A stretch of 64,000 nucleotides of DNA from assembly GCA_015501595.1 (NCBI GenBank), contig JADNRX010000147.1, forward strand, positions 60,162 through 124,161. The letters are read 5' to 3'. Below, in pieces: positions 42,757 to 54,461 of this stretch; position 1 is the first letter of the stretch; each line of letters begins with the position of its first letter. The translations under genes and the position numbers were made by a program. The notes under the pieces are model-generated. The model was not told the origin of the DNA, did not search any database, and worked only from the letters and a program-made list of their open reading frames with translations. The stretch is from Hymenopellis radicata (taxonomy: Eukaryota > Basidiomycota > Agaricomycetes > Agaricales > Physalacriaceae).

Positions 42757-45700
42757 ATGGGCGCGAAAGATGAAGACGAAAAGGTCGCGATTGAGGAATC
42801 ACAGTCGCATACCTCTCCCCATCTCAACCTCGATGCTGGTGATCAGATATACCGAATACGAACGAGCTGGTGGAAACTTTGGTACGAGCACACACTACAA
42901 TGTCTCCGTGTCTGTAGGCTGACATCTTGCTCTTAGGCTGCCGAAAGATCCCCCGCCGCCGCCGCCAGCTTCCCTCTCAGATGCTCCTGTACGTCTCATT
43001 CTGTTCAATCCCTTGCTAGGTTTACGAGTTTTCGCGAGGTCATTCCCATTGTCAAGGCTTCGCTCTTCTCGAAACTAACATACTCATGGATCACTCCTCT
43101 TATGGTAGCGCGCCATTTCGTCTTCATTGACCTTCACTAATCTACTCTAGGTCCTGGGTTACCAAAGGACTCTGCAGGCTCCCGATCTCTGGAAAGTTGA
43201 CCCTCTACACGAGGCTGGACGATTATCAAAATTATTAGATGAATCTTGGGAGCGTCGTTCTCAAAATGCTGAAGTGTGGAATGCAAAACTTGCGGCTGGC
43301 GAACTCAAACCAAGTTGCTTCAAGCGTATCCGATGGTCATTTCAGTGCCTACCCCACGGAACACATTTCAAGGAACATTGGAACCAGCTCGAGAAGCAAT
43401 GGCAAGAGGGTGGGGGTAAGAAAGAACCAAGCCTTGCTTGGGCTCTAAACGACGTCTTTGGCCATCTTTTCTGGATCGGTGGCGCATTTAAGGCACTGCG
43501 AAATCAGCTTCACGCTCCTTATTTTGGGCTAACAACTAAACAGGTGTTCGGGGACACGGCACAGCTCATGGGTCCTCTCCTCGTCAAGGTACAAGACGTA
43601 TTGGAAACGCGCTAGAATAAGTCTAACTTTTCATATCAGGCTATCATTAACTTCGCTAAACAACGCGCTTCTGCGCGTCTTGATGGCACTCAGCCCCCGA
43701 GCATCGGCCGAGGTATAGGAATGGCAATCGGTCTGTTCTGCATCGTCATCCTGGCGAGCTTAACGCAACATCAAGTTGAGCTCCTCTTACTGAAATCTCA
43801 AATACTCATTTCCTTAGTTCTTCTGGCGCTCAATGACGACCGGCGTGCTCGCGAGAGCGGCTCTTATCAATTCTATATATAAACGTGGCATTATGCTGTC
43901 TGGTGAAGCACGGACGCAGTACTCAAATTCTGCTCTTATCAATCACATCTCGACCGATGTGTGTGCCTTTTCTTTCATAACAGTAGTTGTCTGAAATATG
44001 GACTAGGTCAGCAGAATAGATGCCGCATCACAGTGGTTTGTAAGTCCTATACGCTTGTTCGTACAACACGTTTTAACGCGTTCCTTTGCAGCATGCAGGT
44101 TAGTTTACACGACCCGAGTATTGATTCGCTTTCATATCGTGCAGGATGGACTGCTCCGATTCAGGTTACGATCTGTCTCGTCATCCTGCTTGTGCAAGTG
44201 CGTTGTATGCCTTTCACATTCCCACATTGCTCTGAACCTTTTTTTCCGAACCTTTTCAGCTCGGCCCCTCCGTTCTTGCCGGATTCCTATTGTTTTCCCT
44301 TGTGGCGCCCATTCAAGAACGAGTTATGGCACATAGATTCTCGATCCGATCCAGCTCAATGAAATTTACTGATCAACGCGCCAAAACTCTCCTCGAAGTC
44401 CTTGGTGAGCTTTCTGTATCTGTTAGTCTGCATTTGCCCATCGGGGTTTCCAGGCGCCATGAGAATTGTCAAGTACTTCTCCTACGAAGTGCCATTCTTG
44501 AACCGTAAGCGCTCGAGAGAGTCGCGTCGATCGCGCCTGACTTCTTTCACAGGTATATTCGAGACTCGCAAGAATGAATTACGCGGCATACGACAGATGC
44601 ATCACGCTCAATCTGCGAAGTATGTTGGCCAGAATTCATTGTCGTTCCGTGTTCTTATGATTCAAGTACTGCGTTCGCGTATTCCATCCCGGTACTGGCA
44701 TCCACGCTGGCCTTTGTGACGTATACGAGTACACACGACAACTTCGATCCCGCGATTATTTTTGCATCCCTCAGTTTATTCCAGGTTCGACGATTACCCA
44801 TTGTTACGACTGCTTGCTTATTACTCCTTGACAGCTTTTGCGTCAACCGATGATGTTCTTGCCTCGGTCGCTTTCAATGACGGCGGATGCAATCAATGCG
44901 TTAGAGCGCCTGACAGCACTCTTTCACGCAAAGGTAATGACCGACGTTGCCTTCATAGTAGATCCCATGCAAGCCGAAGCGATCAGAGCAAAGAACGTAT
45001 CGTTTCAATGGGAAGTATCGTCATCTCCTGGGAAGTCTGAAGATTCTGGCAAGGAAGGGGCCCTCAGAAATTCGTCCGAAGGCAGGGAGATCCGGACCCA
45101 CCGTTCCGCGTCTTAAATGTCAGTTTAGATGTTCCTCGAGGGTGCTTAGCAGCGATCGTTGGACGAGTCGGAAGTGGAAAGGTACGCGAAAATGTTGGTT
45201 CACTAGCATTTCTCGGTGTATACAAACCTGCCCATAGTCTAGTCTCCTTCAAGGGCTTATCGGCGAGATGAAGCTCCTAGAAGGGCAGTTCTCATTCGGT
45301 GGACGGGTTGCGTACTGTCCGCAAACGGCCTGGATACAGAACGCGACCTTGGTTAGTCATTTGTCAATCACCTTGTAGTCAAGTATTAATCCCACCACAG
45401 AAGGATAACATCTTATTCGGACAACCCTTCGATACCGCGAAGTACTGGAGTGTCTTGGAAAGAGCCTGCCTGATACCCGATCTACAAATGCTACCGGATG
45501 GTGACTTGACAGAGGTACTTTTTCTCTACTAACGCCCATCTTGCGTCTAACTCGTTGAATAGATAGGCGAAAAGGGTATCAATCTCAGTGGGGGGCAAAA
45601 GCAAAGGGTGAATTCGCTTGAGAAGCACTCGCTCATCTATTAACCATATTGTTAATGCAGGTCAACATTGCTCGAGCACTCTACTATGACGCGGATGTGC

Positions 45701-48700
45701 TCATTTTCGATGATCCTTTGTCCGCAGGTAGCGTCTCGTGCCATTCCAGCTCTGCGGCACTCACGAGTTTGTAGTTGATGCTCACGTCGGAAAAGCACTA
45801 TTCCACGACGCGATACTTCCTCTTGCCAAGGAAGGGAAGACTGTCCTCTTAGTGACACATGCGCTGCATTTCCTCTCTCATTGTGACCGTATTTATGCCA
45901 TGGATAATGGACGCATCATTGAAGAAGGCACTTACCAACAACTCATTTCCGACAGCGGCGGGTTTTCCCGGCTTGCCACTGAGTTTGGAGGGCACGGGTC
46001 TTACTCGGAGACGTCGGAGGAGACGAAGATGGACAACGCTGTCACACTTGAGGATGTGAAAACCAAGTCGGCGAACGCTATTCGAGCTGGTGCGGGTACA
46101 GGAAAGTTGGAGGGTCGCTTAGTGGTCAAAGAAAAGCGTAGTACTGGATCGGTGTCGTGGTCTGGTAGGTCCATCCATTGAAGCGCTGTTTTAGTCTCAT
46201 GTGGTTCCAGTTTATAAAAGCTATCTACTTGCCGGGCGCGCTTTCTACACTGGGCCTCTTTCCCTTTTGGCGATTGCTTTCATGCAGGGCAGTCAGATTC
46301 TCAGCACATATACCCTCGTGTGGTGGCAGGCTGACCACTTCAATCGTCCGTTTTCATTCTATCAAGGTCTATATGCCGGACTTGGGATCTCACAAGCTAT
46401 GTTCACCATGGGAGTGTATGTCATCATACCTTCAAGAGACTATACTAGTGCTTATGGTTCTAGTGGATTGGCTTTGGATTTCGTTTCAACCTTCGTCTCA
46501 AAGAATCTGCACAACGAAGCCGTTTGGAGCATATTTCACGCGACCATGGCGTTCTTCGATACAACCGTAAGGTGCTATGATAGGAGGGTAGCTGAATCTA
46601 ACTCCTGCTGTAGCCCACCGGCCGAATCATGGGTATTTTCGGGAAGGACATCGATTGTAAGTCTAGCTCATAAGGATTACGAACAATACTGACCATCCCC
46701 TTTCAGCCATCGACAACCAGCTTCCAAGTGCGTTCGCGTCTATCACGGTCAGTCTTGTAACTAACTTCGACCTTTGCAGATTCCATGCGGCTATGTAAGT
46801 GTGCGATACAAATGTCGCTCGTTAACTCATCCTGTTTCTCCCAGTCGTCATCACGTTGGCGAACGTTCTGGGCTCCGTCATTATCATCACCGTCTTGGAA
46901 TACTATTTCAGTGAGCAATGTCAACCATATAGCCCATGCGTTGCTGATGTCGCGCACAGTCATTGCGGCATTCATCATCGCTTTTGGTTATGCTTACTTT
47001 TCTTCCTTCTATCGATCAAGTGCGCGCGAAATGAGGCGACTAGGTAACTACTCCGTTTCATGTCACCACGTCTTTCTCATCTAGTTTAGACGCCATGTTG
47101 CGCTCCCTCCTATACGCACATTTCTCCGAGTCCTTAACCGGTGTGTGCATATTGGACGCTGGAGGAATTGCATATACTGACAATCTTTTAGGTCTCCCTA
47201 CCATCAGATGCTACGGAGAAATCGACCGCTTCAATCGAGAAAACGAATTTTATATTGACCTCGAGAACCGAGCTTTGTTATTAACGGTCACCAACCAAAG
47301 GTGGTTAGCTGTACGATTGGACGCCTTGGGCGGTGTGTTGGTCTTCTGTGTATGTTTCAGACTCCCATCTTTGACTTCTCTATCATTAATGAATGTTAAG
47401 GTCGCCGTATTCGCTGTTGTCGGTGTTTCAGGAATCAATCCCGCACAGATTGGCTTAGTGCTTACCTACTCAAGTAAGCATTCAGCGTTGAAAGGAACAC
47501 CTTGCTTGACCTGACGCATCTTCTAGCGACCTTAACTCAGCTCTGTGGTATGGTCACCAGACAATCTGCTGAAGTCGAGGGGTACATGAACGCAGTTGAG
47601 CGAGGTAAGCAACACCGCCCAGTGTTTCCGCGGGGTCTAAAAGACAGTATGTAGTTGTCAATTTCAGTCAGGGTAATGTTATCGAACAAGAGGCTCCGCA
47701 CGTCATCGAGGCGACCAAACCTCCTCCACACTGGCCCGATTGCGGTGCTCTCAAGTTTGAAAATGTCCAGATGAGTTATCGACTGGGTCTACCAAAGGTG
47801 CTGAAGGGCATCTCGATGGATATTCGAGGAGGTGAGAAGATAGGAATTGTCGGAAGAACAGGGGCCGGAAAATCCTCTCTTGTGCTTGCCTTGCTTCGAA
47901 TCGTTGAATTCGAGGGTTTGATCGAGGTGGATGGGTACGACTTTTCGATTTCTCTGCATATGCTAGATGTTAACTTTCCCGTAGTCTTGACATCTCAAAG
48001 ATGGGTCTAAGGGATTTGAGGTCACGTATGGCACTAATCCCTCAAGACGTGAGTTGAAGCCTCCGAATGCAAGAAACCCTAACTTATTCTCCCAAGCCAA
48101 CGTTGTTCAGTGGTACGTCATCATTATCGCGAACGGAACGTTCATCAACGGTGTTGAAGGGACGATTCGAACGACGCTTGATCCTTTCTCTATGTATGAA
48201 GACGCGCGGTTGTGGGATGCCTTGAAGCGATCGTTCCTTGTTGAAAGTCAACCAACAACCGCCGCGAGTTCACTGACAGAAGTGGGAGCCATCCAATCGA
48301 GGATCACGTTGGATACGGTTGTTGAAACTGAAGGCGCGAATTTTAGCGTAGGACAGCGCTCATTGCTTAGCCTTGCGCGAGCTCTCGTGAAGGACACGAA
48401 AATTGTTATTTTAGACGAAGCAACGTAAGTCCTCTGCTTGTATTTTTCTGACCAGTTTAACGATGTAATATACAGCGCGTCTGTAGATGTCGAAACCGAC
48501 CACAAGATTCAGCAAACCATACAGAGCGAATTCAGCGATCGCACTTTGCTCTGCATTGCGCGTAAGTTTCGGTCTTCAAGTGAAGATGTTGACTAATTAC
48601 CTTGTTAGACCGCCTGCGTACCATCATCTCATACGATAGAGTTCTGGTTCTGGACAATGGAATGATTGCTGTGAGTGGACCTTGAGGGGAAAACACAGGC

Positions 48701-48842
48701 GACTAACGCGTGCACGTGATCTCAGGAATTTGACACGCCACAAAACCTTTTCTCTCAGGAAGACGGCGTTTTCCGTAGTCTATGCGAAGGCAGCAACATT
48801 TCACTACAAGATATTTTACAAGCATCTGTACCTAGTATGTAA
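42757..48842 (+). CDS. ABCC (MRP/Yor1-type) ABC transporter, about 39 exons
   Basis: Start MGAKDEDEKVAIEES at 42757; stop 48840-48842. The order is TMD1 (ASLFSKLTYSWITPLMVLGY; FGDTAQLMGPLLVKA), NBD1 (Walker A GRVGSGKSS; NLSGGQKQR; Walker B VLIFDDPLSA), TMD2 (PLSLLAIAFMQGSQ; TMAFFDTTPTGRIMGVFG-like PTGRIMGIFGKDIDSI), NBD2 (Walker A GRTGAGKSS; NFSVGQRSLL; VILDEATASVD; H-loop IAHRLRT). NBD1 has Asp in place of the catalytic Glu, as usual in ABCC. The protein (~1.4 thousand residues) should export organic anions or glutathione conjugates. Exons are tiny and numerous, including a 7-nt exon (44092-44098). A 53-nt intron at about 45017-45070 keeps the linker frame; one junction near 46417-46490 is unresolved. 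Tail-to-tail with hydrolase D (35 bp). Confidence 0.9.
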
Positions 48843-48877
48843 CACTATGAAGAAATACACACGTCGTCTAGGCGCTC

Positions 48878-50070
48878 TCACAGTCCCTTGATCCATTCTA
48901 ATAGATCAGCATTGACTTGATCCTGGCATTCAATCGGCACCCAGTGTCCAGCATCGTATCGACGGATGACGTGATTCGGACAAAATTTCTTCATGCTTTC
49001 CACCTGCACTGGAGCGAGGCACACGCGATCCTGCTCCGCCGTCCCCAGGAACGTCGGTTTCTTGACCACACCGCTTTCTGCGGAAATTGCTACAATCGAT
49101 GAGCAAGAATTGCTCCGAGAGATACGTTACACATACCTTTCGCATCCTCCACGTCGATTCCAGCCATGTAGACTTTGTACCAGTTCAGCGGAGCGGCTAT
49201 GCCATTGTCACGGATGGTTTTCTTGAAGGTCTCGAGGTCCTAGAAGTAAACATGCTCGTCAATGAATTCCCTCTGCATTCAAGCTCGGCCATACCTCCGC
49301 AGTGATGAAATCTGCGACCGGCGTCGTCCTGCCATTCAATATCCACTGCTTGAAAGCACCAAGCGGCGCAAAGTCTGTTGCCCATAGCGCGGGATCTTTC
49401 GCGTAGGCCAGAGTGAAGAATGAGTCCAAATTACGCTCGATGATGCCAGGAGCGTCCGCTTCGGCGAAAAAGGTCCAGTAGCCAATCAGCTCATAGCCAA
49501 GGACAGCTTTAGTCTGTGGTGAATTGAATTCACCACACAGTACATGAAATGCATGCACTGTTCGCACCTGTTCCATCACGGCTTCGTAGTCATTCTCGCA
49601 CCGAATTGGATAGTATCCTACAGCTAGAAATGCGAAAGCTACGAAGCGGTCTGAATCAGGATAGAGGTCCGCGAGACGACTTGTGGTCGTTGCTCCCCTG
49701 TACGTCAGGTTGGATGTGTGGCGTCAATATTAGGCTTCAACAAGGCTTACCAATCGTGGCCTACGACGATAACAGAGTCGACTTTCTCGGCATCCAGAAT
49801 GTCGACGATGTCTTTGCACATCAGAGATGGGGCATACGGCTCAGGCTCCATGGGTTTCGCTGTACCGCCATATCCCAGCATGTCGGGCACTATCAGACCA
49901 TATCCGTGGGCCTGAAAGAACACGACCTGGGGTTCCCAGTCCTGCGAGGAGCTAGGGAAGCCATGCAGAAATAGTAAGGTGGGCTTGTCGCTGTCGCGAG
50001 CGGGCGAGGAGAAGTATCTGTAGACTAGGCCCCGGGAGACGGTGGTTTCTTTGTACAGAGAGGAATCCAT
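48878..50070 (-). CDS. Epoxide-hydrolase-like alpha/beta hydrolase D
   Basis: Model: complement(join(48878..49089, 49137..49239, 49295..49513, 49568..49697, 49751..50070)), 327 residues, intact. Motifs HGFPSSSQDW, DMLGYGG, GHDWGATT (Asp106), LGYELIGYW, LNWYK and DAGHW give a complete epoxide hydrolase active site without a signal peptide. It is the intact sister of B and C and probably the parental gene of that group, because it still sits next to a complete ABCC gene. Five exons of the same size as C (320, 130, 219, 103, 212). Confidence 0.9.
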
Positions 50071-50131
50071 TGGAGAAAGGTAGGAGGCACTGGATGAAGT
50101 CGATGAAGCTTTAAAGATCTAGAGCTTAGAT

Positions 50132-50262
50132 ATTTTGGCTAAAAATTGTGCTAAAAATTTGTTCCGATTTTATTCAGCATTCTTCATGATTTTTACCTAC
50201 TTTTTACTCTATTTTGAGAAGATTTTAAGATAATTTTCTGAAAATTATCAGTGCTTTCGCCC
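50132..50262. other. AT-rich insertion upstream of hydrolase D
   Basis: About 130 bases, strongly AT-rich against a ~50% GC background, absent from the corresponding place upstream of hydrolase B. It contains a hairpin (arms GATAATTTT and AAAATTATC at 50229-50249). No clear terminal inverted repeats or target duplication were seen, so its origin is unknown. Confidence 0.5.
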
Positions 50263-50264
50263 AG

Positions 50265-50350
50265 TGAGGGCGGCCATAATGAAGTTAGCGTCCGATATAC
50301 TTATCTATGTCCTTAGGCTAAGGTAAGGCTAGATTGGAGCTGTCAGTGGC
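50265..50350 (-). repeat. Segment shared with the hydrolase B upstream region
   Basis: Reverse-complement match to ~16905-16970, marking the outer continuation of the inverted duplication beyond the coding region of D. Confidence 0.7.
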
Positions 50351-51273
50351 AACTTCGAACCTTCGATTTTTACTTAGACTAACAAAACGACAGGCATCTC
50401 GCTAACTAAGAAACTCTTGAAGTCACTGGTCTGACTGTCAGCGATGGCTTGATTTGAGAAACTTGGGGTCCTTGGACGCACTCGGTACTCGACCGCCATC
50501 GAAAGTTTAGCGCGTTCCAACCACGCTGATATTAGCACCACAGATAGGTGACTGTATATGTATCATGGAACATGTACATCCTGCATGCTGAGGCTCTAAG
50601 ACGCGAATTTAAAGCGGACGCCACCATACGGGTTCTGTAGAAAGACTGACCATTCAGCGGTGTGGTCTCTGCCCGTCAGCTTCTAGCTCTTCCTTCGCGT
50701 CAATCGTTACGGTTACACGTCGTCGCTTCTTGAAGCGGTCTAGGGATGTCACCTGGTTCTTGGGCGACACACACACGGCCTAAAAGTGCGAGAAAAAGAA
50801 ATTTAGGTTGTAGGAAATTTGGGAGCGAGAGTTGATTAGACCGATCGCGCGAATGGTGTGCCTGGCTTGGCGTGAGACTCCCTTTCTTCTCTCGACTACG
50901 AAGCGCGACTGAACGCTTTTCATTATTGTGCCACCCCGATATCTCAGCACGTCATTTCGTCTCGTAACATGCGTATATGACGTGCATCTACCGGCTACAC
51001 ATCCTACTCCCCTCGGTACCGGACACTCGCTACACCCATTTGTCGAGTACCCGCACGCCAGGTAAATGGAACGACGTCTTCAGACGATTGACAAAGCAGT
51101 CTCATTGAGCGCAAACTGACTAACCTGCTGACGGAGAGTTTAGTCATGGTGAAGATTGGTGAGGCCTTCCGCCGCCTTCGGGGCAGTTTACAGCGGCTCA
51201 ATTCAGTATGATTTCTCGAGCTTCCCGTCTATGCACGCCTATAAAAGGGCTCCTAGACTAACGACAACACACA
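50351..51273. other. Intergenic, nothing recognised
   Basis: About 920 bases between divergent hydrolases D and G without a supported coding frame. Confidence 0.4.
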
Positions 51274-52534
51274 ATGTCTCTTCTGCGCACTTTCGTCGTC
51301 CCTCTACTGGTTCTGATTTGTGGCGTTCTTGCCATACCGAACCCGGATCCGTCGTTGTACAAAGACTTCAACGTCTCGCGCGGTATCAATTATCATTACT
51401 ACTTCTCGTCTCCCCAAGACGGTGCGAAGCCGTATCTGCTCTTCCTGCACGGATACCCCAGCTCCTCGTATGACTGGCGCTACCAAATCGAGTTTTTCTC
51501 CAACCAAGGATACGGCCTGATCGTCCCGGACATGTTGGGTTACGGGGGTACAGCTCGGCCCATTGAGACGGAGGCTTACAAGAGCAGTCTCATCACGAAG
51601 GACCTTGTTGACATCTTGGATCATGAAGGCGTAGAAAGTGTAGTTGCGATTGGACATGACTGGTCAGTTTTTCCTTCTGAGCACCACTTTCAATGGTTAG
51701 GTACTGACTTTCTGTTTTAGGGGAGCGAAAATAAACGGTCGGCTGGCGAACTACTTTGAAGATAGATTCCTCGCGTTCGCGTTCTTTGCTGTCGGATATT
51801 GGCCTCCCTCTGGACCGACCTATGCGGAGTTGTCGAATCAGGTTAGGCTTATCTACCTAGGCTTCGAATACCTGTGCTAACGAAGTCTCATAGTCGTTAC
51901 AAACTGTTGGGTACGACCAGTGGGGATATTGGGCATTCTTCTCCCAAGACGATGCGCCTCAGATCGTCAGCGACAACGTCGATTCACTTTTTTCCCTCTT
52001 GTACGCCACAGATCCGCGACTGGTAATTCCCCACTGGTGCCCCGTAGGCGCGCTACAAGCTTGGTTAGAGTCCCACTCCACTACGGAAATCATTATATCA
52101 CCAGAGGTACGACTCGATTGTTTCAAGCTCGAAATTTCAGTCCTTACTGTCTGCTACTAGGAATACAATGTCTCCAAATCAGTGTTTCTCGCGTCGGGCG
52201 TCGCCCCGTCTCTCAACTGGTATAAAATCATGGCGTCCGACATCGACAGACTTGATAATCAGGGTATGCATGACTACTGTTTAGCTTCGTTCTTAGCTAA
52301 CTCGTCGAGGTTGCAGGCATACCAGAATCTAACGCGACCTTTAACAAACCAGTGTTTTTCGCTGGTGCTTCCCGAGACTACATATCTATCGTTGCGCTCA
52401 TGCGAGCCGCTTTCTTCCAATATGCGCCAGACTTTATTTTCCAAGACTACGACTCGGGTCATTGGGTCATGATCGAGAGGGCAGATGAGGTGAATAAGGA
52501 TTTGTTGGGATGGCTCGAAGGCTCTGTCTTGTGA
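51274..52534 (+). CDS. Secreted epoxide-hydrolase-like alpha/beta hydrolase G
   Basis: Model: join(51274..51662, 51721..51841, 51894..52106, 52161..52263, 52317..52534), 347 residues. It differs from A-D by a 20-residue signal peptide (MSLLRTFVVPLLVLICGVLA) and then follows the family: HGYPSSSYDW, DMLGYGG, GHDWGAK (Asp129), VGYDQWGYW, LNWYK, DSGHW. It is therefore likely secreted or vacuolar/ER-luminal, unlike its cytosolic paralogs. Sequons such as NVS and NAT support passage through the secretory pathway. The first donor is GTCAGT. Stumps of G lie at 16195-16490 and 23205-23345. Confidence 0.9.
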
Positions 52535-52579
52535 AGAGTAGATTGACTGGTCGCGTTCCTGGGAATTCGCGCTACAAGT

Positions 52580-52830
52580 ATTGTACAAACCTTGATTCTA
52601 CATATGTTTACACTGACAAGCCCTTGATCCACTTGAGCAATTCCTGATTCACCTCATCCTTCGGCCTGAGCCTAATGACCCGCATTGAATTCGCGGTATG
52701 TGAGATTGGGGCAGCTCAGGCTGAGGCCCTTCAATTGGACATAGGCTAGCGCCACTGGAAAGTCATACCGAAGAACGTGGGTTTTGTTATGACGGTGGCA
52801 ACTTCGTAAGCAGAACTGAGTCAAGGCGGC
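52580..52830 (-). pseudogene. Relic of hydrolase A last exon (A')
   Basis: On the minus strand: AAGAACGTGGGTTTTGTTAT, then GTCCAATTGAAGGGCCTCAG and GATGAGGTGAATCAGGAATT correspond to the last exon of hydrolase A (15976-16193), followed by its 3' flank. It is deleted and frame-broken and stands alone. It is tail-to-tail with hydrolase G, the mirror image of A / G' at 15-16.5 kb. Confidence 0.85.
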
Positions 52831-53135
52831 GAAGTAACAGTGCTGGTAACGGATATCGATGGTAATGCGGAAGAATACAGTACAATGTACAAGTTCGAAA
52901 GGCAGTAATGAGATCTAAAGTTGACTGCGAGGTGCGATTGTATACAGTTAGACTGGTCGACCACTGATCTTAAAGCAGTACTCAGTCTCCACCTCGTCCT
53001 CATTACCCATTCGCTGTTTATGTACATATATATTTCAAAAATCGAGGTTGCGGAACCGTTTCAAAATCGAGGATGCGGCGGTTCCCCAACGAAAGTCCTT
53101 GGTGCAAGTCTGGATAGTACAGCGAAAAAAAGCAT

Positions 53136-53747
53136 TTAAACATTCGTCAATGATTGCATTTGCATTGCATCCTCCACGTCCTCAATCTCCCTGTCGCACG
53201 CAAACTGATAGCCGGGACCTAAGAAGATCATCCGGTACCGCCAGACATAAAAAGCGCCTGCGAGCGCGGCGGGAATCGTCAAGAACCAATCTACTGGTCA
53301 TTCGCATAATAATCGATAGACGCATAATGGGGCAACGCACATTTCACCGGGAACGCCAACCACAGCCAGAATGTCCAATGAGCGAGCGCCACACAGATCT
53401 GTGTACCAGCTTCTATGTAGTGCGAAAGATTAATATTGTATTCACCCATGTTGCCTGACGGTTCGGCCCGCTGTGAGCCATCTGGCTTCAACCCAGCCAT
53501 TTGCCGAGCCCAACGGCCTTTTCCCCCTCGCGCAACCTCCTGCACTGTGTCCAAAGGCGTTTCGTAGAGCCAGCGTAATGTGAGGATGATAAGGAGATGG
53601 AGAGGATGGAAGATGATATACAGGAGTCTTGACGTATACTGGCCCCAGATCTGAGATTTCTTCCGCTAGGAGGAGCATGAAGGAAAAAGCCGGGAGGAAG
53701 AGAGCTATGGCCACACCGGCGATGCGGCGGAAACGATGGTTCGACAT
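53136..53747 (-). CDS. Small membrane protein of unknown function
   Basis: Model: complement(join(53136..53293, 53341..53665, 53715..53747)), 171 residues. Three hydrophobic segments are visible: LLYIIFHPLHLLIILTLRWL, ICVALAHWTFWLWLAF and DWFLTIPAALAGAFYVW. A hydrophilic loop (ARGGKGRWARQMAGLKPDGS) lies between the first two and the C-terminus is acidic (CDREIEDVEDAMQ). Splicing (49-nt and 47-nt introns) is inferred because it joins three protein-like frames with good GT-AG signals. Not recognised as a named family. Confidence 0.6.
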
Positions 53748-53753
53748 GGTGGT

Positions 53754-53773
53754 ATGTAGGTAGGTAGGTAGAA
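53754..53773. repeat. Tetranucleotide microsatellite (GTAG)n
   Basis: GTAGGTAGGTAGGTAG-type repeat just upstream of the small membrane protein start. Confidence 0.7.
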
Positions 53774-54461
53774 CCGGCCCAAGGTCTGAGGAAATTTAAA
53801 GGCCGTGTGTGGAGGCGGGCGAGACCGGATTTCCACCTAGTGACTGAGCTATTTCCGCATTTACTGTTACATGAGCAGAAGACTGAGACTGAGAAATGCG
53901 CCACATAGATCCTGTGAGACTTTTGAGGATAGCGTGTCGAAAGAAACTTGCAGATCCTATCGCAAAACAGACAGAAGGTGATTCACTCTGTCGAGGAACG
54001 CGATTTCTAGGGTTTATTCAATTTCCCTGTATTCCTCCATTGTCCCAAAATTAAAACTTACCGTAAGATCGAGGTGCCAGAGCGACCGACGACGGTAACC
54101 AGGGGACTAGAGGAGTTCGCAGAGGAGGTGGCTGTGCAATAGTTTGGCACTAGTTGTACACCAGATTGCTTGTCTCCCACGGCCTACTTGACAGTCAAGC
54201 TCCCTCGACTCTCCGCCCTAAAGAGAGGCCTGCACAATGGATCTTTGGACAATCCCAAAGTAAAACCGGCCTCCTTCCGTATTCATCAAAGTCTTCGTTC
54301 TGCCGCCCTTTGAGTGGCTCCCCATTATCGGCACCTTCATTCTCTGAATCCCCATTATTCGCCCGCCATTATCCCCGCCCTGCTTTTTTTGTAGCCCTTG
54401 ACAATCTACCCTTGCGATACATCACTACCTCCTGCTTTTCCCGACATTTTTCGCTACAAAG

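Noticed and set aside
45010..45120. Apparent frameshift and stop in the ABCC linker
   Set aside because: A 53-nt GT-AG intron joins FQWE to the NBD1 frame (DPDPPFRVLNV) exactly.
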